A stretch of DNA of 64,000 nt from contig NZ_JAWMWH010000003.1 of assembly GCF_037546185.1 (NCBI RefSeq), positions 310,001 through 374,000 on the forward strand, read 5' to 3'. Positions within the stretch are counted from its first letter, which is position 1. Each line of letters begins with the position of its first letter. This stretch comes from Nicoliella lavandulae. Lineage in GTDB: Bacteria > Bacillota > Bacilli > Lactobacillales > Lactobacillaceae. The position numbers were made by a program, and so were the translations under genes. The notes under the pieces were generated by a model, which saw only the letters and a program-made list of their open reading frames with translations, made no database searches and was not told where the DNA came from. Positions 25,788 through 35,106 of the stretch are shown here, piece after piece.

Positions 25788-25838
25788 TAGATAAATTATA
25801 ACATTTATAATTTTATTCTAATTTAGGGAGTGAATAGC

Positions 25839-27257
25839 ATGGATATTTTTAGAAAGAAAGATTTAACTAAGATTACTGCTAACGCCACCCCGTTAAAGCG
25901 AAGCCTACATACAATGGACCTTACTTTATTAGGGATTGGTGAAATTATTGGAACTGGAATCTTTGTTTTAACTGGAAAGGCCTCCTTAACTGCTGGTCCT
26001 TCGATTATTGTTTCATTTATCATCGCCGCCATTTGTTGTGGATTTGCCGGACTTTGTTATGGTGAATTTGCATCGATTGCACCAATTTCTGGATCGGCTT
26101 ATACCTATTCATACATTGCATTCGGTGAATTGATCGCCTTTATCATTGGGTGGGACTTGATTTTGGAATATGCATTAGGGGCGTCAGCCGTTGCAGTAGG
26201 GTGGTCAGGATATTTAGTCAGCTTATTGCATAGCTTTGGCATTAATATTCCGATTCAAATTGCTAGCGCGGCTGGTACGACTCCTGGTGTTGTTTCATAC
26301 TTTAACTTACCAGCATTCCTATTAATCATCGTATTAACATCAATCATCGCGATGGGCATCAATCAAACGAAAAAAATTAACGACATCATGGTATTCGTTA
26401 AAATTGGGGTTATTATCCTATTTATCGTTTCAACATTTTGGGCTATCAAGAGTCAAAACTGGCGGCCATTTGCACCTTATGGTTGGTACTCATTTAACCA
26501 CGGCATTGCTTCTGGAATTATTCCGGGGGCCTCAATTGTTTTCTTCTCATTCATTGGATTCGATGCTGTATCATCCAGTGCTGAAGAAACAGTTAATCCT
26601 AGTAAAACATTACCCAGAGGGATTATGTTTTCACTATTGATCTCAACGGTGCTGTACATTTTAATGACGTTAATTATGACGGGGGTAGTTAAATATACTG
26701 CATTCGCCCAATACTTAAACGATCCAGTAATTGCCGTACTACGTTCAACTGGTCAAACATGGCTATCAGTTATTGTTAGTTTTGGAGCCATTTTAGGAAT
26801 GACAACGGTTACGATGGTTTCATTATATGGACAAACCCGGATTAGTTACTCAATGGGTAGAGATGGATTATTTCCAAAATTCTTTGGTGACGTTAATCCA
26901 AAGCGTCAAACGCCAGTTAAGTGTACTTGGTTCTTTGGCATCGTCACTACACTGATTGCAGGATTGGTTAACTTAAATGTTCTTTCCGAATTATTTAACA
27001 TTGGGACATTAACTGCATTTATCCTTGTGTCTGCTGGTATTATTTGGATGCGTAAAAAACACCCCGAAATCCACCGCGGCTTCAAAGTTCCTGGGGTACC
27101 AGTAGTACCATTAATTTCAATTGCATTCTGTATTCTATTAATTTTAGGATTGAATTGGGAAACTTGGGTTCGGTTCTTGGTATGGTTTGTAATCGGGTTA
27201 GTTGTATACTTGCTATACGGCAAGCGTCACTCTAAATTAAATCAAGATGCGAAATAA
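25839..27257 (+). CDS. APC-family amino acid permease (YfnA/CAT-like)
   Basis: The 472-residue integral membrane protein has about 12 hydrophobic segments. Segment 1 carries GIGEIIGTGIFVLTG, the unwound substrate-binding helix of the APC superfamily, and FFSFIGFDAVSSSAEE lies in segment 6. Overall it resembles B. subtilis YfnA and related branched-chain or cationic amino acid permeases. The ATG at 25839 is chosen, with AGGGAG 8 nt upstream, over the GTG at 25830. It is monocistronic between trpA and a T-box leader. Substrate uncertain. Confidence 0.85.
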   Translation: MDIFRKKDLTKITANATPLKRSLHTMDLTLLGIGEIIGTGIFVLTGKASLTAGPSIIVSFIIAAICCGFAGLCYGEFASIAPISGSAYTYSYIAFGELIAFIIGWDLILEYALGASAVAVGWSGYLVSLLHSFGINIPIQIASAAGTTPGVVSYFNLPAFLLIIVLTSIIAMGINQTKKINDIMVFVKIGVIILFIVSTFWAIKSQNWRPFAPYGWYSFNHGIASGIIPGASIVFFSFIGFDAVSSSAEETVNPSKTLPRGIMFSLLISTVLYILMTLIMTGVVKYTAFAQYLNDPVIAVLRSTGQTWLSVIVSFGAILGMTTVTMVSLYGQTRISYSMGRDGLFPKFFGDVNPKRQTPVKCTWFFGIVTTLIAGLVNLNVLSELFNIGTLTAFILVSAGIIWMRKKHPEIHRGFKVPGVPVVPLISIAFCILLILGLNWETWVRFLVWFVIGLVVYLLYGKRHSKLNQDAK

Positions 27258-27281
27258 ATTAAAAATAAATGATAAAAAGTG

Positions 27282-27309
27282 TTGACTTTATAATTTTAGG
27301 GTATATACT
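27282..27309 (+). promoter_or_regulatory. promoter of the T-box unit ahead of the hydratase gene
   Basis: TTGACT (27282-27287), 16-nt spacer, TATACT (27304-27309), immediately before the T-box leader. Confidence 0.6.
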
Positions 27310-27319
27310 TGTAGTCAAT

Positions 27320-27596
27320 CAGATAAACAAATAGCGATTATAAGAAAAAACGCAGAAGTCAATTTTATAGAGACCATTGGGTTGGTGGAACAATGGATTG
27401 AGATTTCAAGTCGTTATCATTCTTTAGTTAGTGAGCTGAAATTGAGTAAGCCCCACCGGATGCACCCGTTATCATGCCAGCGTATCGTTTAATAACCGTA
27501 CGTAAAGGTCAAACTAACTATTTAGTTTGATAAATAAAAGGTGGTAACGCGCATGAGCGCCCTTGGATTCCCAATTCGGGAATGCAGGGGCGCTTT
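27320..27596 (+). promoter_or_regulatory. T-box riboswitch (specifier uncertain, possibly Phe)
   Basis: The T-box core AAAGGTGGTAACGCG is at 27537-27551. An intrinsic terminator follows (AGCGCCC...GGGGCGCT, 27556-27594) with a T-run. The stem I apical part (AGAGACCATTG...CAATGG) is followed by ATTGAGATTTCAAG, where the specifier would be TTT or TTC (Phe). This reading is made by eye and needs a covariance alignment. It controls the FAH-family hydratase gene. Confidence 0.85.
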
Positions 27597-27636
27597 TTGT
27601 TTAACTGAAAATAATAAGTAGAAAGAAGTGGTTCGT

Positions 27637-27741
27637 ATGAAATCCGAGATTAGTAACAATTCAGATGACGGACAGATTCAGATTAAAAACTACATTGAAA
27701 TGAAAATACGAATCACAATCTCAAATTATGATTCGTTCTAA
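27637..27741 (+). CDS. possible 34-aa ORF between T-box and hydratase
   Basis: An ATG behind GAAAGAAG opens 34 codons (MKSEISNNSDDGQIQIKNYI...) ending 20 nt before the hydratase start. It is rich in Ile and charged residues. It might be a short leader peptide or a gene remnant. Nothing independent supports expression. Confidence 0.3.
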   Translation: MKSEISNNSDDGQIQIKNYIEMKIRITISNYDSF

Positions 27742-27761
27742 ATTATAAGGAGCGATTTATT

Positions 27762-28589
27762 ATGACAACTACTAACACTAACCAAGAAAATGTAACCCTA
27801 TTAAACTTAAACGACACTGAAGAAAAATTAGCCCAAGCATTATTCAATGCTTATACTAATCGTGAAGCCCTAAAGATGGACGAATGGACAGATTTATTGA
27901 ATGATGAAGATGCCTCATATCGAGTTCAACGCCGATTAATGGAATTAAAGGATCAACCCCTAGGGGGATACAAAGTTAGTTTAACTAGTAAGCAAACTCA
28001 AGACATGTTTGATTCAACAGAACCATTGTATGGCGCCCAAGTGCAAAATCACTTTGTTAAATCACCAGCAACCCTTTCATTAAGTAGTAACTTAATGGAT
28101 CCATTAGCTGAAGTTGAATTAGTCTTTAAGGCTAAGGAAGACTTATCACCAGAAGATTCATTAGAAGAATTAGCTCGTAAGACTACGGTTGCCTCAGGGG
28201 TTGAAGTTCCTGATTCACGCTTCTCAGATTGGTTCCCATCACTATCTAAATACTTAGTAATGGCAGATGCTGCCGTCGGCGGATACGTCGTGTATGGTGA
28301 TGAACGTGACACCACTGATTTTGCCTTGAAGGACTTAGAAAACGTTCATACTAAGCTATATCATGATGGCAAAGAAGAAGTAGACGGGGTCTCATCAGAA
28401 GTATTAGGTAACCCCCTTAATTCACTTCACTGGCTAGTTAAGAAACTACATGAACAAGGCCAATCATTTAAGGCTGGCCAACGAGTATCATCCGGAACAT
28501 TCTTATTACCACCACGGTTAACTGAAGGTAAATGGACCGCTAAGTTCGACAACGGCTTTAGCGACGTTGAAGTAAACGTTACCGACTAA
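27762..28589 (+). CDS. FAH-superfamily 2-keto-4-pentenoate hydratase-like protein
   Basis: The 275-residue product matches the MhpD/4-oxalocrotonate decarboxylase branch. GGYKVSLTSKQTQDMF, PLYGAQV, LAEVELVFKAKEDL (metal-binding acids of the FAH fold), EVPDSRFSDW, MADAAVGGYVVYG and VSSGTFLLPP align with family blocks. These enzymes act on 2-oxo-enoic acids from aromatic breakdown, which is unexpected in a lactic acid bacterium with no such pathway visible here. AAGGAG precedes the ATG. Control by a T-box suggests a role linked to amino acid supply. Confidence 0.82.
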   Translation: MTTTNTNQENVTLLNLNDTEEKLAQALFNAYTNREALKMDEWTDLLNDEDASYRVQRRLMELKDQPLGGYKVSLTSKQTQDMFDSTEPLYGAQVQNHFVKSPATLSLSSNLMDPLAEVELVFKAKEDLSPEDSLEELARKTTVASGVEVPDSRFSDWFPSLSKYLVMADAAVGGYVVYGDERDTTDFALKDLENVHTKLYHDGKEEVDGVSSEVLGNPLNSLHWLVKKLHEQGQSFKAGQRVSSGTFLLPPRLTEGKWTAKFDNGFSDVEVNVTD

Positions 28590-28608
28590 AATTTAATGAT
28601 TATCATTG

Positions 28609-28645
28609 AGCAGGATTCAATTCTTTTAAATTGAATCCTGCTTTT
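28609..28645 (+). terminator. Rho-independent terminator
   Basis: AGCAGGATTCAA / TTGAATCCTGCT stem followed by TTTT, about 20 nt after the hydratase stop. Confidence 0.85.
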
Positions 28646-28693
28646 AGTTTGTCGTAAAATAGATGTTATTAATATGTAAAGGAGGGAATCAAA

Positions 28694-29227
28694 TTGAACT
28701 TATTAACCGCTCAGGAGCTAGTTACGACCATAGTTACATCGCTTTCAGCGATTATAGCTGTATTTCAATATGTTTGGAATAGTCGACCCCATTATCAGGT
28801 TTTAAAATCAATTAATAACTATAGTATTGGTGAACCTAAGGACAGTTTATCAATTCAAATTGCTAATACTGGTAAACTGAAAATGAATATTGCATTAAAA
28901 GGCATTACTAATAGCAAGCATGATGGGTCTAATCAACACTTTGCGGATGCGATTAGTTTTCCAAAATCAATGACTGACTTTAAAAGTTTTGATCCAAATG
29001 AGGTCGGGACGTTAATTGAGTTTAGTTCGAAGGGCTTTTATCAGTTAATTACCTACCGCTCTAACTCTAAATTTTTGAGTCAAGTCCAAAGTCGAATTAA
29101 ACAACAAGCACCAATTGAATTCTATGTTTGGACCATTGACTATCGACAACAAAAACGACCATTATACGTTAAAATTGGTGTAGACACTGGTTTTTACCGT
29201 AATCTAACCGCGTTACTTAACCACTAA
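28694..29227 (+). CDS. hypothetical membrane-anchored protein, 177 aa
   Basis: A TTG start is supported by AAAGGAGGG 6 nt upstream. Residues 10-27 form one hydrophobic segment, so the protein is probably anchored with the rest in the cytoplasm. The remainder is a mixed alpha/beta domain (SLSIQIANTGKLKMNIALKG... looks like a beta-sandwich). No family recognised. It stands alone between a terminator and the next T-box promoter. Confidence 0.6.
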   Translation: MNLLTAQELVTTIVTSLSAIIAVFQYVWNSRPHYQVLKSINNYSIGEPKDSLSIQIANTGKLKMNIALKGITNSKHDGSNQHFADAISFPKSMTDFKSFDPNEVGTLIEFSSKGFYQLITYRSNSKFLSQVQSRIKQQAPIEFYVWTIDYRQQKRPLYVKIGVDTGFYRNLTALLNH

Positions 29228-29264
29228 ATCATCTTGGATTATTTGAAATTAATTAAATTAGGTG

Positions 29265-29582
29265 TTGACATTAATCATAAAAGAATTAAAATATGATTAG
29301 AAACTATAAATAACTAATTACATAAACAAGGTGAGCAGGAAAGTAATTTAATTCAGCTACTCAGAAAATTTGCGGTTGATGCGAGCAGATTAGCGGGAAT
29401 TAAATGAAAATGGCCTGTGATTTGGTATTATCGATATTTAGATAATGATGGGTTGGCATCTCATTACTGATGCACACGTTTGAAAGAGATTTCAGTCGTT
29501 AATAAGGAATTCATTATTGAATTTAAATTAGAATGGTACCACGGTTGCCCCGTTTCTATTAATTTAGAAACGGGGCTTTTTG
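29265..29582 (+). promoter_or_regulatory. promoter and T-box riboswitch (possible Met specifier)
   Basis: TTGACA at 29265 starts a promoter, with -10 in the following AAAATAT. The T-box AGAATGGTACCACGG (29530-29544) and terminator GCCCCGTTTCTA/TAGAAACGGGGC (29548-29576) are clear. In stem I, GAATTAAAT pairs with an upstream AATTTAATTC helix. GAAAATGGCC follows, so the specifier is ATG (Met) or AAT (Asn) depending on register. It controls the aminotransferase/PanE-like operon. Confidence 0.85.
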
Positions 29583-29612
29583 TTTATTGATTAAAGAAAG
29601 AAGGCTCTTCCA

Positions 29613-30776
29613 ATGGATCTATCCAATAAAATTAATAACTCAGTTAAAAGTATGAAAACAAATCAAATTGTCGAGTTCAATCTAAAGATTGCCGACATTC
29701 CAGGTCTCATCTCACTAACCTATGGTGAGCCAGACTTTCCAACGCCTCAACACATCAAGGATGCTGCTATTAAGGCCATTAATGAAAATAAGAGTCACTA
29801 TACTGACCCCCGTGGTGTGTTACCATTACGACAAAACGCCGTTAAATTTCTCAAGGAGAAGTATAACTTAGATTATGATCCCGATACTCAAATTACCACA
29901 ACGGTCGGCTTGGCTGAGGGGATTCATGACGTTTTTACCACGATTTTAAATCCAGGCGATGAAGTTATCATCCCAACGCCAACCTATCCTTTATATGCTG
30001 CTAACGTTGAATTTAACCAAGCTACGCCGATCTTTATTGATACATCTAAGGATAATTTTTTATTAACGCCAGATAAACTAAAGCAAACATTTGCTGAGCA
30101 TCCCAACGCTAAGGCAATTATCATCAACTATCCTAACAATCCAATTGGTAATACTTATACTAAAGCAGAATTACAAGCACTAGCAGATGTGATCAAACAA
30201 CATGAAGTATTCCTAATCAGTGATGAAATCTATAGTGAAATGACGTATGACGAACCACATACTTCATTTGGAACCCTATTACCTGATCAAACCATCGTAA
30301 TGAACGGTGCTTCCAAGACCTTTGCAATGACTGGTTGGCGGATTGGAATCGTCTGTGGACCAGCTAACATCATTAGTAAGATCAACGCAGTTCATACGTT
30401 GATTAATACCAATGCGACTGATAACGCTCAATACGCTGCTAGTGAGGCATTCAAAAATGGTGCTAATGATGGACAACTAATGAAGCAAACATACGAAAAA
30501 CGGCGCAAGTTACTTCGGGATGGGTTAACTAAGGCTGGATTTACTAGTCCAGAACCAAGTGGTGCCTTTTATATCTTAGCTAAGATTCCAGATCAATTTG
30601 AACAAGATAGTTACAAGTTCGGTTATCAACTGGCTAAGGAAGCAAAGGTCGGCATCATGCCCGGTGCTATTTTTGGTCCTGGTGGGGATGGCTACGTTCG
30701 ATTTAGCTATGCCGCTAGTACCGAAGATTTGACCGAAGTGGTTAAAAGAATCCAAAAATTTGTTGATGAACATTAA
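29613..30776 (+). CDS. class I/II PLP-dependent aminotransferase
   Basis: The 387-residue fold type I enzyme has the PLP Lys at K235 (GASKTFAMTGWRIG), N176 in NYPNNPIGN and D204 in ISDEIYSE. This resembles the aromatic/methionine/branched-chain aminotransferases of lactobacilli (AraT/PatA-like), which interconvert 2-oxo acids and amino acids. It is followed 24 nt later by a ketopantoate-reductase-like gene. Together they form a transaminase/2-oxoacid reductase pair under a T-box. Substrate not determinable by eye. Confidence 0.88.
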   Translation: MDLSNKINNSVKSMKTNQIVEFNLKIADIPGLISLTYGEPDFPTPQHIKDAAIKAINENKSHYTDPRGVLPLRQNAVKFLKEKYNLDYDPDTQITTTVGLAEGIHDVFTTILNPGDEVIIPTPTYPLYAANVEFNQATPIFIDTSKDNFLLTPDKLKQTFAEHPNAKAIIINYPNNPIGNTYTKAELQALADVIKQHEVFLISDEIYSEMTYDEPHTSFGTLLPDQTIVMNGASKTFAMTGWRIGIVCGPANIISKINAVHTLINTNATDNAQYAASEAFKNGANDGQLMKQTYEKRRKLLRDGLTKAGFTSPEPSGAFYILAKIPDQFEQDSYKFGYQLAKEAKVGIMPGAIFGPGGDGYVRFSYAASTEDLTEVVKRIQKFVDEH

Positions 30777-30800
30777 TAAAACAGAGAGGAATGATGATTA

Positions 30801-31766
30801 ATGAAATATGCTATTTTAGGTGCTGGTGGAATGGGGCTTCACTTTGGAACGTTGTTACAAGATATTGGATACCATGTTGATTTTATCGATACCTGGGCAC
30901 CCCAAGTTGAAGCAATTCGCAAACAACACGGTGTCTATGTTTCAAGACGGGGCCAAGATCGCCATCTAGTTGAAATCGATAATATTTACTATCCAGAAGA
31001 ATATGATGGTGACCCAGATGTGGTGATTCCATTTACGAAGCAAATTGGCCTAGCGGATATGTTAAAACGGTGTGCGCACTTCTTTAACGATAAGCAATAT
31101 GCCGTTACGTTGATGAACGGAATGGGCCATATTGAAAAAATTGATGAATACTTTCCTAAACAACATGTAATTGGTGGAACTGCATTAATCGGTAGCATCT
31201 TAACTAAACCTGGCGAAGTTGACTATGTCGCTAAAAAGGGAACGGGGTCATGTAATTTAGCTAATCAAACTGAACACATTGATGACACTACGCGTGAAAT
31301 TGCTAAGGAATTTACAGAAGCCGGTTTGAATGCCACCATTCATGAAAACTTCATGGGCACGTTATTGGCCAAGGTCATTTTTAATTCCGTCTTGAACAGT
31401 CTAGCAACCAGTTTCCAATGTTCATATGGAGAATTCATTGCCTCACCATCAGCTAAGCCCCTTAGTATTGACCTAATTAACGAAGCATTTGATGTGTTCG
31501 AACGAGCTAATATTAAATTAATCGGGACGCGTGAAGAAGTTTGGCATACCATCTACCATACGGCCCACGATATTAACCCTGAACATTATCCATCTATGTA
31601 CCAAGATTTAGTGACGGATCGACCAACTGAGGTGGAATATATTAATGGATATATCTATCGGTTAGGCCTAAAGCACGGCTACATTGCGCATTCACATAAA
31701 TTTGCGATCAATCTAGTGCATATTGCTGAAAAATTACACCAAACGCGCGAAAATAAAAAAGATTAA
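30801..31766 (+). CDS. ketopantoate reductase family protein (PanE/D-2-hydroxyacid dehydrogenase type)
   Basis: The 321-residue NAD(P)-dependent enzyme has GAGGMGLHFG at residues 8-17, LMNGMGHIEKI and the C-terminal helical domain with NSVLNSLATSFQ. In lactic acid bacteria such PanE homologues often reduce branched-chain 2-oxo acids rather than ketopantoate (family knowledge). Pairing with an aminotransferase fits that reading. The ribosome site is GAGAGGA. The gene ends against a convergent ThiD-like gene with a shared small hairpin. Confidence 0.82.
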   Translation: MKYAILGAGGMGLHFGTLLQDIGYHVDFIDTWAPQVEAIRKQHGVYVSRRGQDRHLVEIDNIYYPEEYDGDPDVVIPFTKQIGLADMLKRCAHFFNDKQYAVTLMNGMGHIEKIDEYFPKQHVIGGTALIGSILTKPGEVDYVAKKGTGSCNLANQTEHIDDTTREIAKEFTEAGLNATIHENFMGTLLAKVIFNSVLNSLATSFQCSYGEFIASPSAKPLSIDLINEAFDVFERANIKLIGTREEVWHTIYHTAHDINPEHYPSMYQDLVTDRPTEVEYINGYIYRLGLKHGYIAHSHKFAINLVHIAEKLHQTRENKKD

Positions 31767-31783
31767 ATCGAGATGATTTAATC
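31761..31783 (-). terminator. short terminator between convergent genes
   Basis: GATTAAATC / GATTTAATC hairpin. On the minus strand it is followed by TTTTTT. It overlaps the ends of both neighbouring genes. Confidence 0.55.
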
Positions 31784-32584
31784 TAATTGCTGCCCAGCCC
31801 AATGGTTGATGGGACCATGGTCATGACCAACAATGATGGGATGTTCAATTGTTTGATCAACATAGCGTTTAGCCTTGATGATGGCTGCTTTGATGTCAGT
31901 CCCCTTAGCTAATTCAGCCGTGATTGCAGCCGATAGGGCATCCCCAGTTCCATTTTTTCGCTTAGTCTTCAGATAACGACCGGGGAGGATAAAATGTTCA
32001 CCAGATGCTAATAGTACTAAATCATCAGTCTTATGCTTAGATTGTTCATTACGCCCTTTGATAATGACATTATTACAGCCAAGTAGCTGAATTGAGCGGG
32101 CAGCCGTTAACATTGTTTGATGATCAACAATTTGAATATTGGTTAATTTTTCGGCTTCTTGATAGTTCGGCGTACTAACCGTAGCTAATGGCAATAGTGT
32201 CGTCTTTAAATAATCAATGGTGGCATCATCAATTAGTTTTTCACCAGTCTTAGCATAGATAACGGGATCGACGATAAGTGGCATTGAAGGATACTTTCGA
32301 GCAATTGAACTTACCCATTTAATTAGTGCCCGCGATGATAACAAGCCGGTCTTATAAGCACGAATTTGATAATCGGCAGTTAACGCCGCAAATTGTTGTT
32401 TGATAAATGATAGTGGTAATGGTTGTTCAGCTACTAATCCCATCGAATTAGTAGCCACAACATCAGTGATTACTGATAATCCATAAACTTTTAATGCACT
32501 CATGGTCTTTAGATCAATTGGCATCCCACCGCCACCGTCATTATCAAACCCAGCAATCGATAGGGCTTGTGGATATTGATTCAT
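31778..32584 (-). CDS. ThiD/PdxK-type (hydroxymethylpyrimidine/pyridoxal) kinase paralogue
   Basis: The 268-residue ribokinase-superfamily enzyme has the N-terminal SIAGFDNDGGGGMPIDLKTM and DPVIYAKTGEKL. The anion-hole/base motif KRKNGTGDALSAAI has its catalytic Asp. It is a second ThiD-like gene besides that at 38426, and the -GGGGM- loop and SxxxxNSMGL differ from it. Bifunctional PdxK/ThiD enzymes exist in Firmicutes, so pyridoxine phosphorylation is a good alternative. It is not under a riboswitch. Confidence 0.82.
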   Translation of the reverse strand: MNQYPQALSIAGFDNDGGGGMPIDLKTMSALKVYGLSVITDVVATNSMGLVAEQPLPLSFIKQQFAALTADYQIRAYKTGLLSSRALIKWVSSIARKYPSMPLIVDPVIYAKTGEKLIDDATIDYLKTTLLPLATVSTPNYQEAEKLTNIQIVDHQTMLTAARSIQLLGCNNVIIKGRNEQSKHKTDDLVLLASGEHFILPGRYLKTKRKNGTGDALSAAITAELAKGTDIKAAIIKAKRYVDQTIEHPIIVGHDHGPINHWAGQQLD

Positions 32585-32665
32585 ATTTAGGTCTCCTTTG
32601 TTAATTAATATTTACATTATATCAAAATATTTCCACGTTCAATTAAAATTATAGGAGTGATAAAA

Positions 32666-33749
32666 ATGAAAATTAACGCTGAAGATGAACGAACATACTT
32701 GCAAACCGTCTTTAATAAAAGTGGTTTTTCCACCGCAGACAGTGATTTATTAGCTGACACCTTAGTTGATGCTGATTTACGAGGGATTTCATCCCATGGG
32801 ATTCAACGGTTAGCTTGGTATCTAAAGATGGTCAAGGATGGGACCATTAATCCCCATAATAAATTAAAAGTATTGAAGGAAAGCCCCAACAGTCTATTGA
32901 TCGATGCTAATCAGAACATGGGTCAAATTGCTTGTAACTACGCGATGGATGAATTGATTAAAAAAGCTAAAGCATCCGTGATTTCAATTGCAGTCATCCG
33001 AAATTCCAATCACTTTGGAACGGCTGGCTATTGGGCCCGTAAGGCAGTAGCAAAGGGGTTAATTGGAATCGCATTTACGAACACCCGGCCGCTAGTCGTA
33101 CCTACCAATGCCCTTGAAGCGTTCTTAGGTTCAAATGCATTTGCATTTACATTCCCAGCCGAACCACATCCATTTGTATTTGATGGGGCGACGTCAGTGG
33201 TTTCTGGTGGAAAGATTCAAGTTTTAGATAAGAAGAAACAACCACTCCCCGGTGAATGGGCGGTTGATAAGCAACGTAATGTGGTCTCAGATGCCAAACA
33301 AGCAGAAGACATTTTAGCCACAGCTGCCCTTACGCCTAATCAAAAGGGTGGTGGGGTGTTGACCCTTGGTGGTGCCGATGAACATAATTCTAACTACAAA
33401 GGGTTCGGGAACTCACTAGTTGTTGAACTATTAACTGGAATTTTAGCGCAAGGTTCCATTTCAGCTGATACCAACGTAGGAAAACATGACTTTAGTCAAT
33501 GCTTATTAACCATTGATCCTAGTTTCTTTGGTGACATTGATGCATTACGCACAAAGGCCACTGATATGTTCAACCGAATTCGGAACTTAGACCACGGTGC
33601 CAGGGACTGAAATTAAAATTCCTGGTGACCGTGAGTACCGTAACTATGCGGAAAATCAAAAGCATGGAGTCAGTATTGACGATGTGACAGCATCTCAAAT
33701 TCAAACGATTGCTGATGAATTAGATATTGAAGCTCCCAAATCAATTTAA
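32666..33749 (+). pseudogene. Ldh-family malate/L-lactate/ureidoglycolate-type dehydrogenase, frameshifted near the C-terminus
   Basis: The main frame (ATG at 32666 behind AGGAG) matches the MDH2/YlbC-type NAD(P) dehydrogenases: RGISSHGIQRL, RNSNHFGTAGYWA, TNTRPLVVPTNA and GGADEHNSNYKG. It ends early at 33610 in ...NLDHGARD. The proper C-terminus VPGTEIKIPGDREYRNYA... reads on in another frame to a TAA at 33749, as if one G had been added in CACGGTGCC near 33596. About 47 residues would be lost. This is either a true frameshift or a base-call error; the rest is intact. Confidence 0.82.
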
Positions 33750-33767
33750 TTAACGCTCATTTAATGC

Positions 33768-33806
33768 AAAAAAATAGTTCAACCAATTGGTTGAACTATT
33801 TTTTTA
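33768..33806. terminator. bidirectional terminator
   Basis: AAAAATAGTTCAACC / GGTTGAACTATTTTT stem between convergent genes (the Ldh-family gene and the EIIC-like gene). Confidence 0.85.
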
Positions 33807-33815
33807 GTGGTTATT

Positions 33816-34928
33816 TTATACTAGGTCGATCGTCATATCGCCCTTCTTGATCTTATGAGTAGCACGGAGGAACTTACCCAATACGTATGATACTACGGCT
33901 GGGATAATTACCCCTAATACTAAGTATAAGATGAACTTACTCATGCTTTCTGATGCAAGTGTGATGGGGGCAATCAATGAGTTCAAGCCTAGTCCAGCAA
34001 TCTTGAATGAAACACTGAACTTAAAGAAGATGGTTCCGATTGGTGCTAAGACTGCCGCACAGAGTAACCCAGGAATTGCAATGTAGAAGTTCTTTGTGAT
34101 GTTCCCAAATTGAACTTTAGGCGTGATGATTCCTTGTGCGATATTAGCACCAGGTTTGTTTTCACTAAATGACATTGCAACGTAACTAACGAATTGAGCA
34201 GTAGTTCCGATCAATGCAGCTCCAGATGATAGTGGGTCAAGCATTACCGCAATGGCTAGTGCTGCCGATGAAGCGGGAGTCAGTAAGAACAATGCCCAAA
34301 CTACTGACCCTAAAAGTGGGTTAATCTTCATTGTGTCAGCAATAACACCGGATAGCCAAACCAATGCTGGCGTGGTTACAGCTGCCATTCCTAAAGCAAC
34401 AAGGGTTCCTAATAGGGTAGCAGCAAATGGTACCAAGAACATATCTAATGGGGTCTTCCCAGTTAAATACTTTCCGATCAATGTTGCAACTACCGCACCA
34501 CCAAGGGCACTAACTGGTTGTCCAATCATAAACACAGCTGAACCAGCTGGTTGAGGTAGTAAATGGCCCGTTGCCGTTAATGCATTAACGGGTCCGCTAG
34601 TGAAGAATACATTATTAGCACCAACCGTAGCTGCAACCATTGAACTGAATAATACCAATGTGTTCGTCTTCAATTGAGAAGCAACTGCGGCTCCAATTGC
34701 TGGTGCCATTAAGTACTGACAAATCAAGCCGATTTGAGCTAATGCACTCCAATGAACGAAATTAGAAATTGCACCAATTAATAATCCAACCCCTAAAGTG
34801 ACTAAAATGGCATTTGACACCCCGTTAAATACTAAGTAGACGCTTTCTTTAAAACTAGTTTTGGCAGTGATGTCAGACATATTTGCCGCGTTCATTTTTG
34901 GTGAACCTTTTTCCGTTGAATTCATCAT
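33816..34928 (-). CDS. PTS EIIC-like membrane protein (PTS_EIIC_2 type)
   Basis: The 370-residue polytopic protein has about 9-10 hydrophobic segments with many Gly/Ala/Pro. VWLSGVIADTMKINPLLG, PLSSGAALIGTTAQFV and KVQFGNITKNFYIAIPG resemble the stand-alone EIIC_2 proteins of Firmicutes, which lack IIA/IIB partners. No PTS phosphorylation domain is attached or nearby, so PTS sugar transport should not be assumed. Two ATGs (34928 and 34925) are close together behind AGGAG. The gene stands alone. Confidence 0.7.
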   Translation of the reverse strand: MMNSTEKGSPKMNAANMSDITAKTSFKESVYLVFNGVSNAILVTLGVGLLIGAISNFVHWSALAQIGLICQYLMAPAIGAAVASQLKTNTLVLFSSMVAATVGANNVFFTSGPVNALTATGHLLPQPAGSAVFMIGQPVSALGGAVVATLIGKYLTGKTPLDMFLVPFAATLLGTLVALGMAAVTTPALVWLSGVIADTMKINPLLGSVVWALFLLTPASSAALAIAVMLDPLSSGAALIGTTAQFVSYVAMSFSENKPGANIAQGIITPKVQFGNITKNFYIAIPGLLCAAVLAPIGTIFFKFSVSFKIAGLGLNSLIAPITLASESMSKFILYLVLGVIIPAVVSYVLGKFLRATHKIKKGDMTIDLV

Positions 34929-35106
34929 CTCGAATCAACTCCTTTTTATTATTATGTATCAATTAGAAGATTAAAATTAGATTAAAATATAATTGATGCT
35001 TATAATTAAAACATAATTAAAAAATTAAGTCAAGCATTATTTTAGCGTTATTCTCAAAATCAGTGTATAATTATTTAGTTTAATAAAAATTGAAAGGGTG
35101 TTAATT

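Noticed and set aside
31778..32584. Assigning this kinase as the main thiD of the thiamine pathway
   Set aside because: A canonical thiD lies in the TPP-controlled operon at 38426; this one is unregulated and may be a pyridoxal kinase.
33816..34928. A complete PTS sugar uptake system
   Set aside because: Only an EIIC-like membrane protein is present; no IIA, IIB or regulator is nearby.
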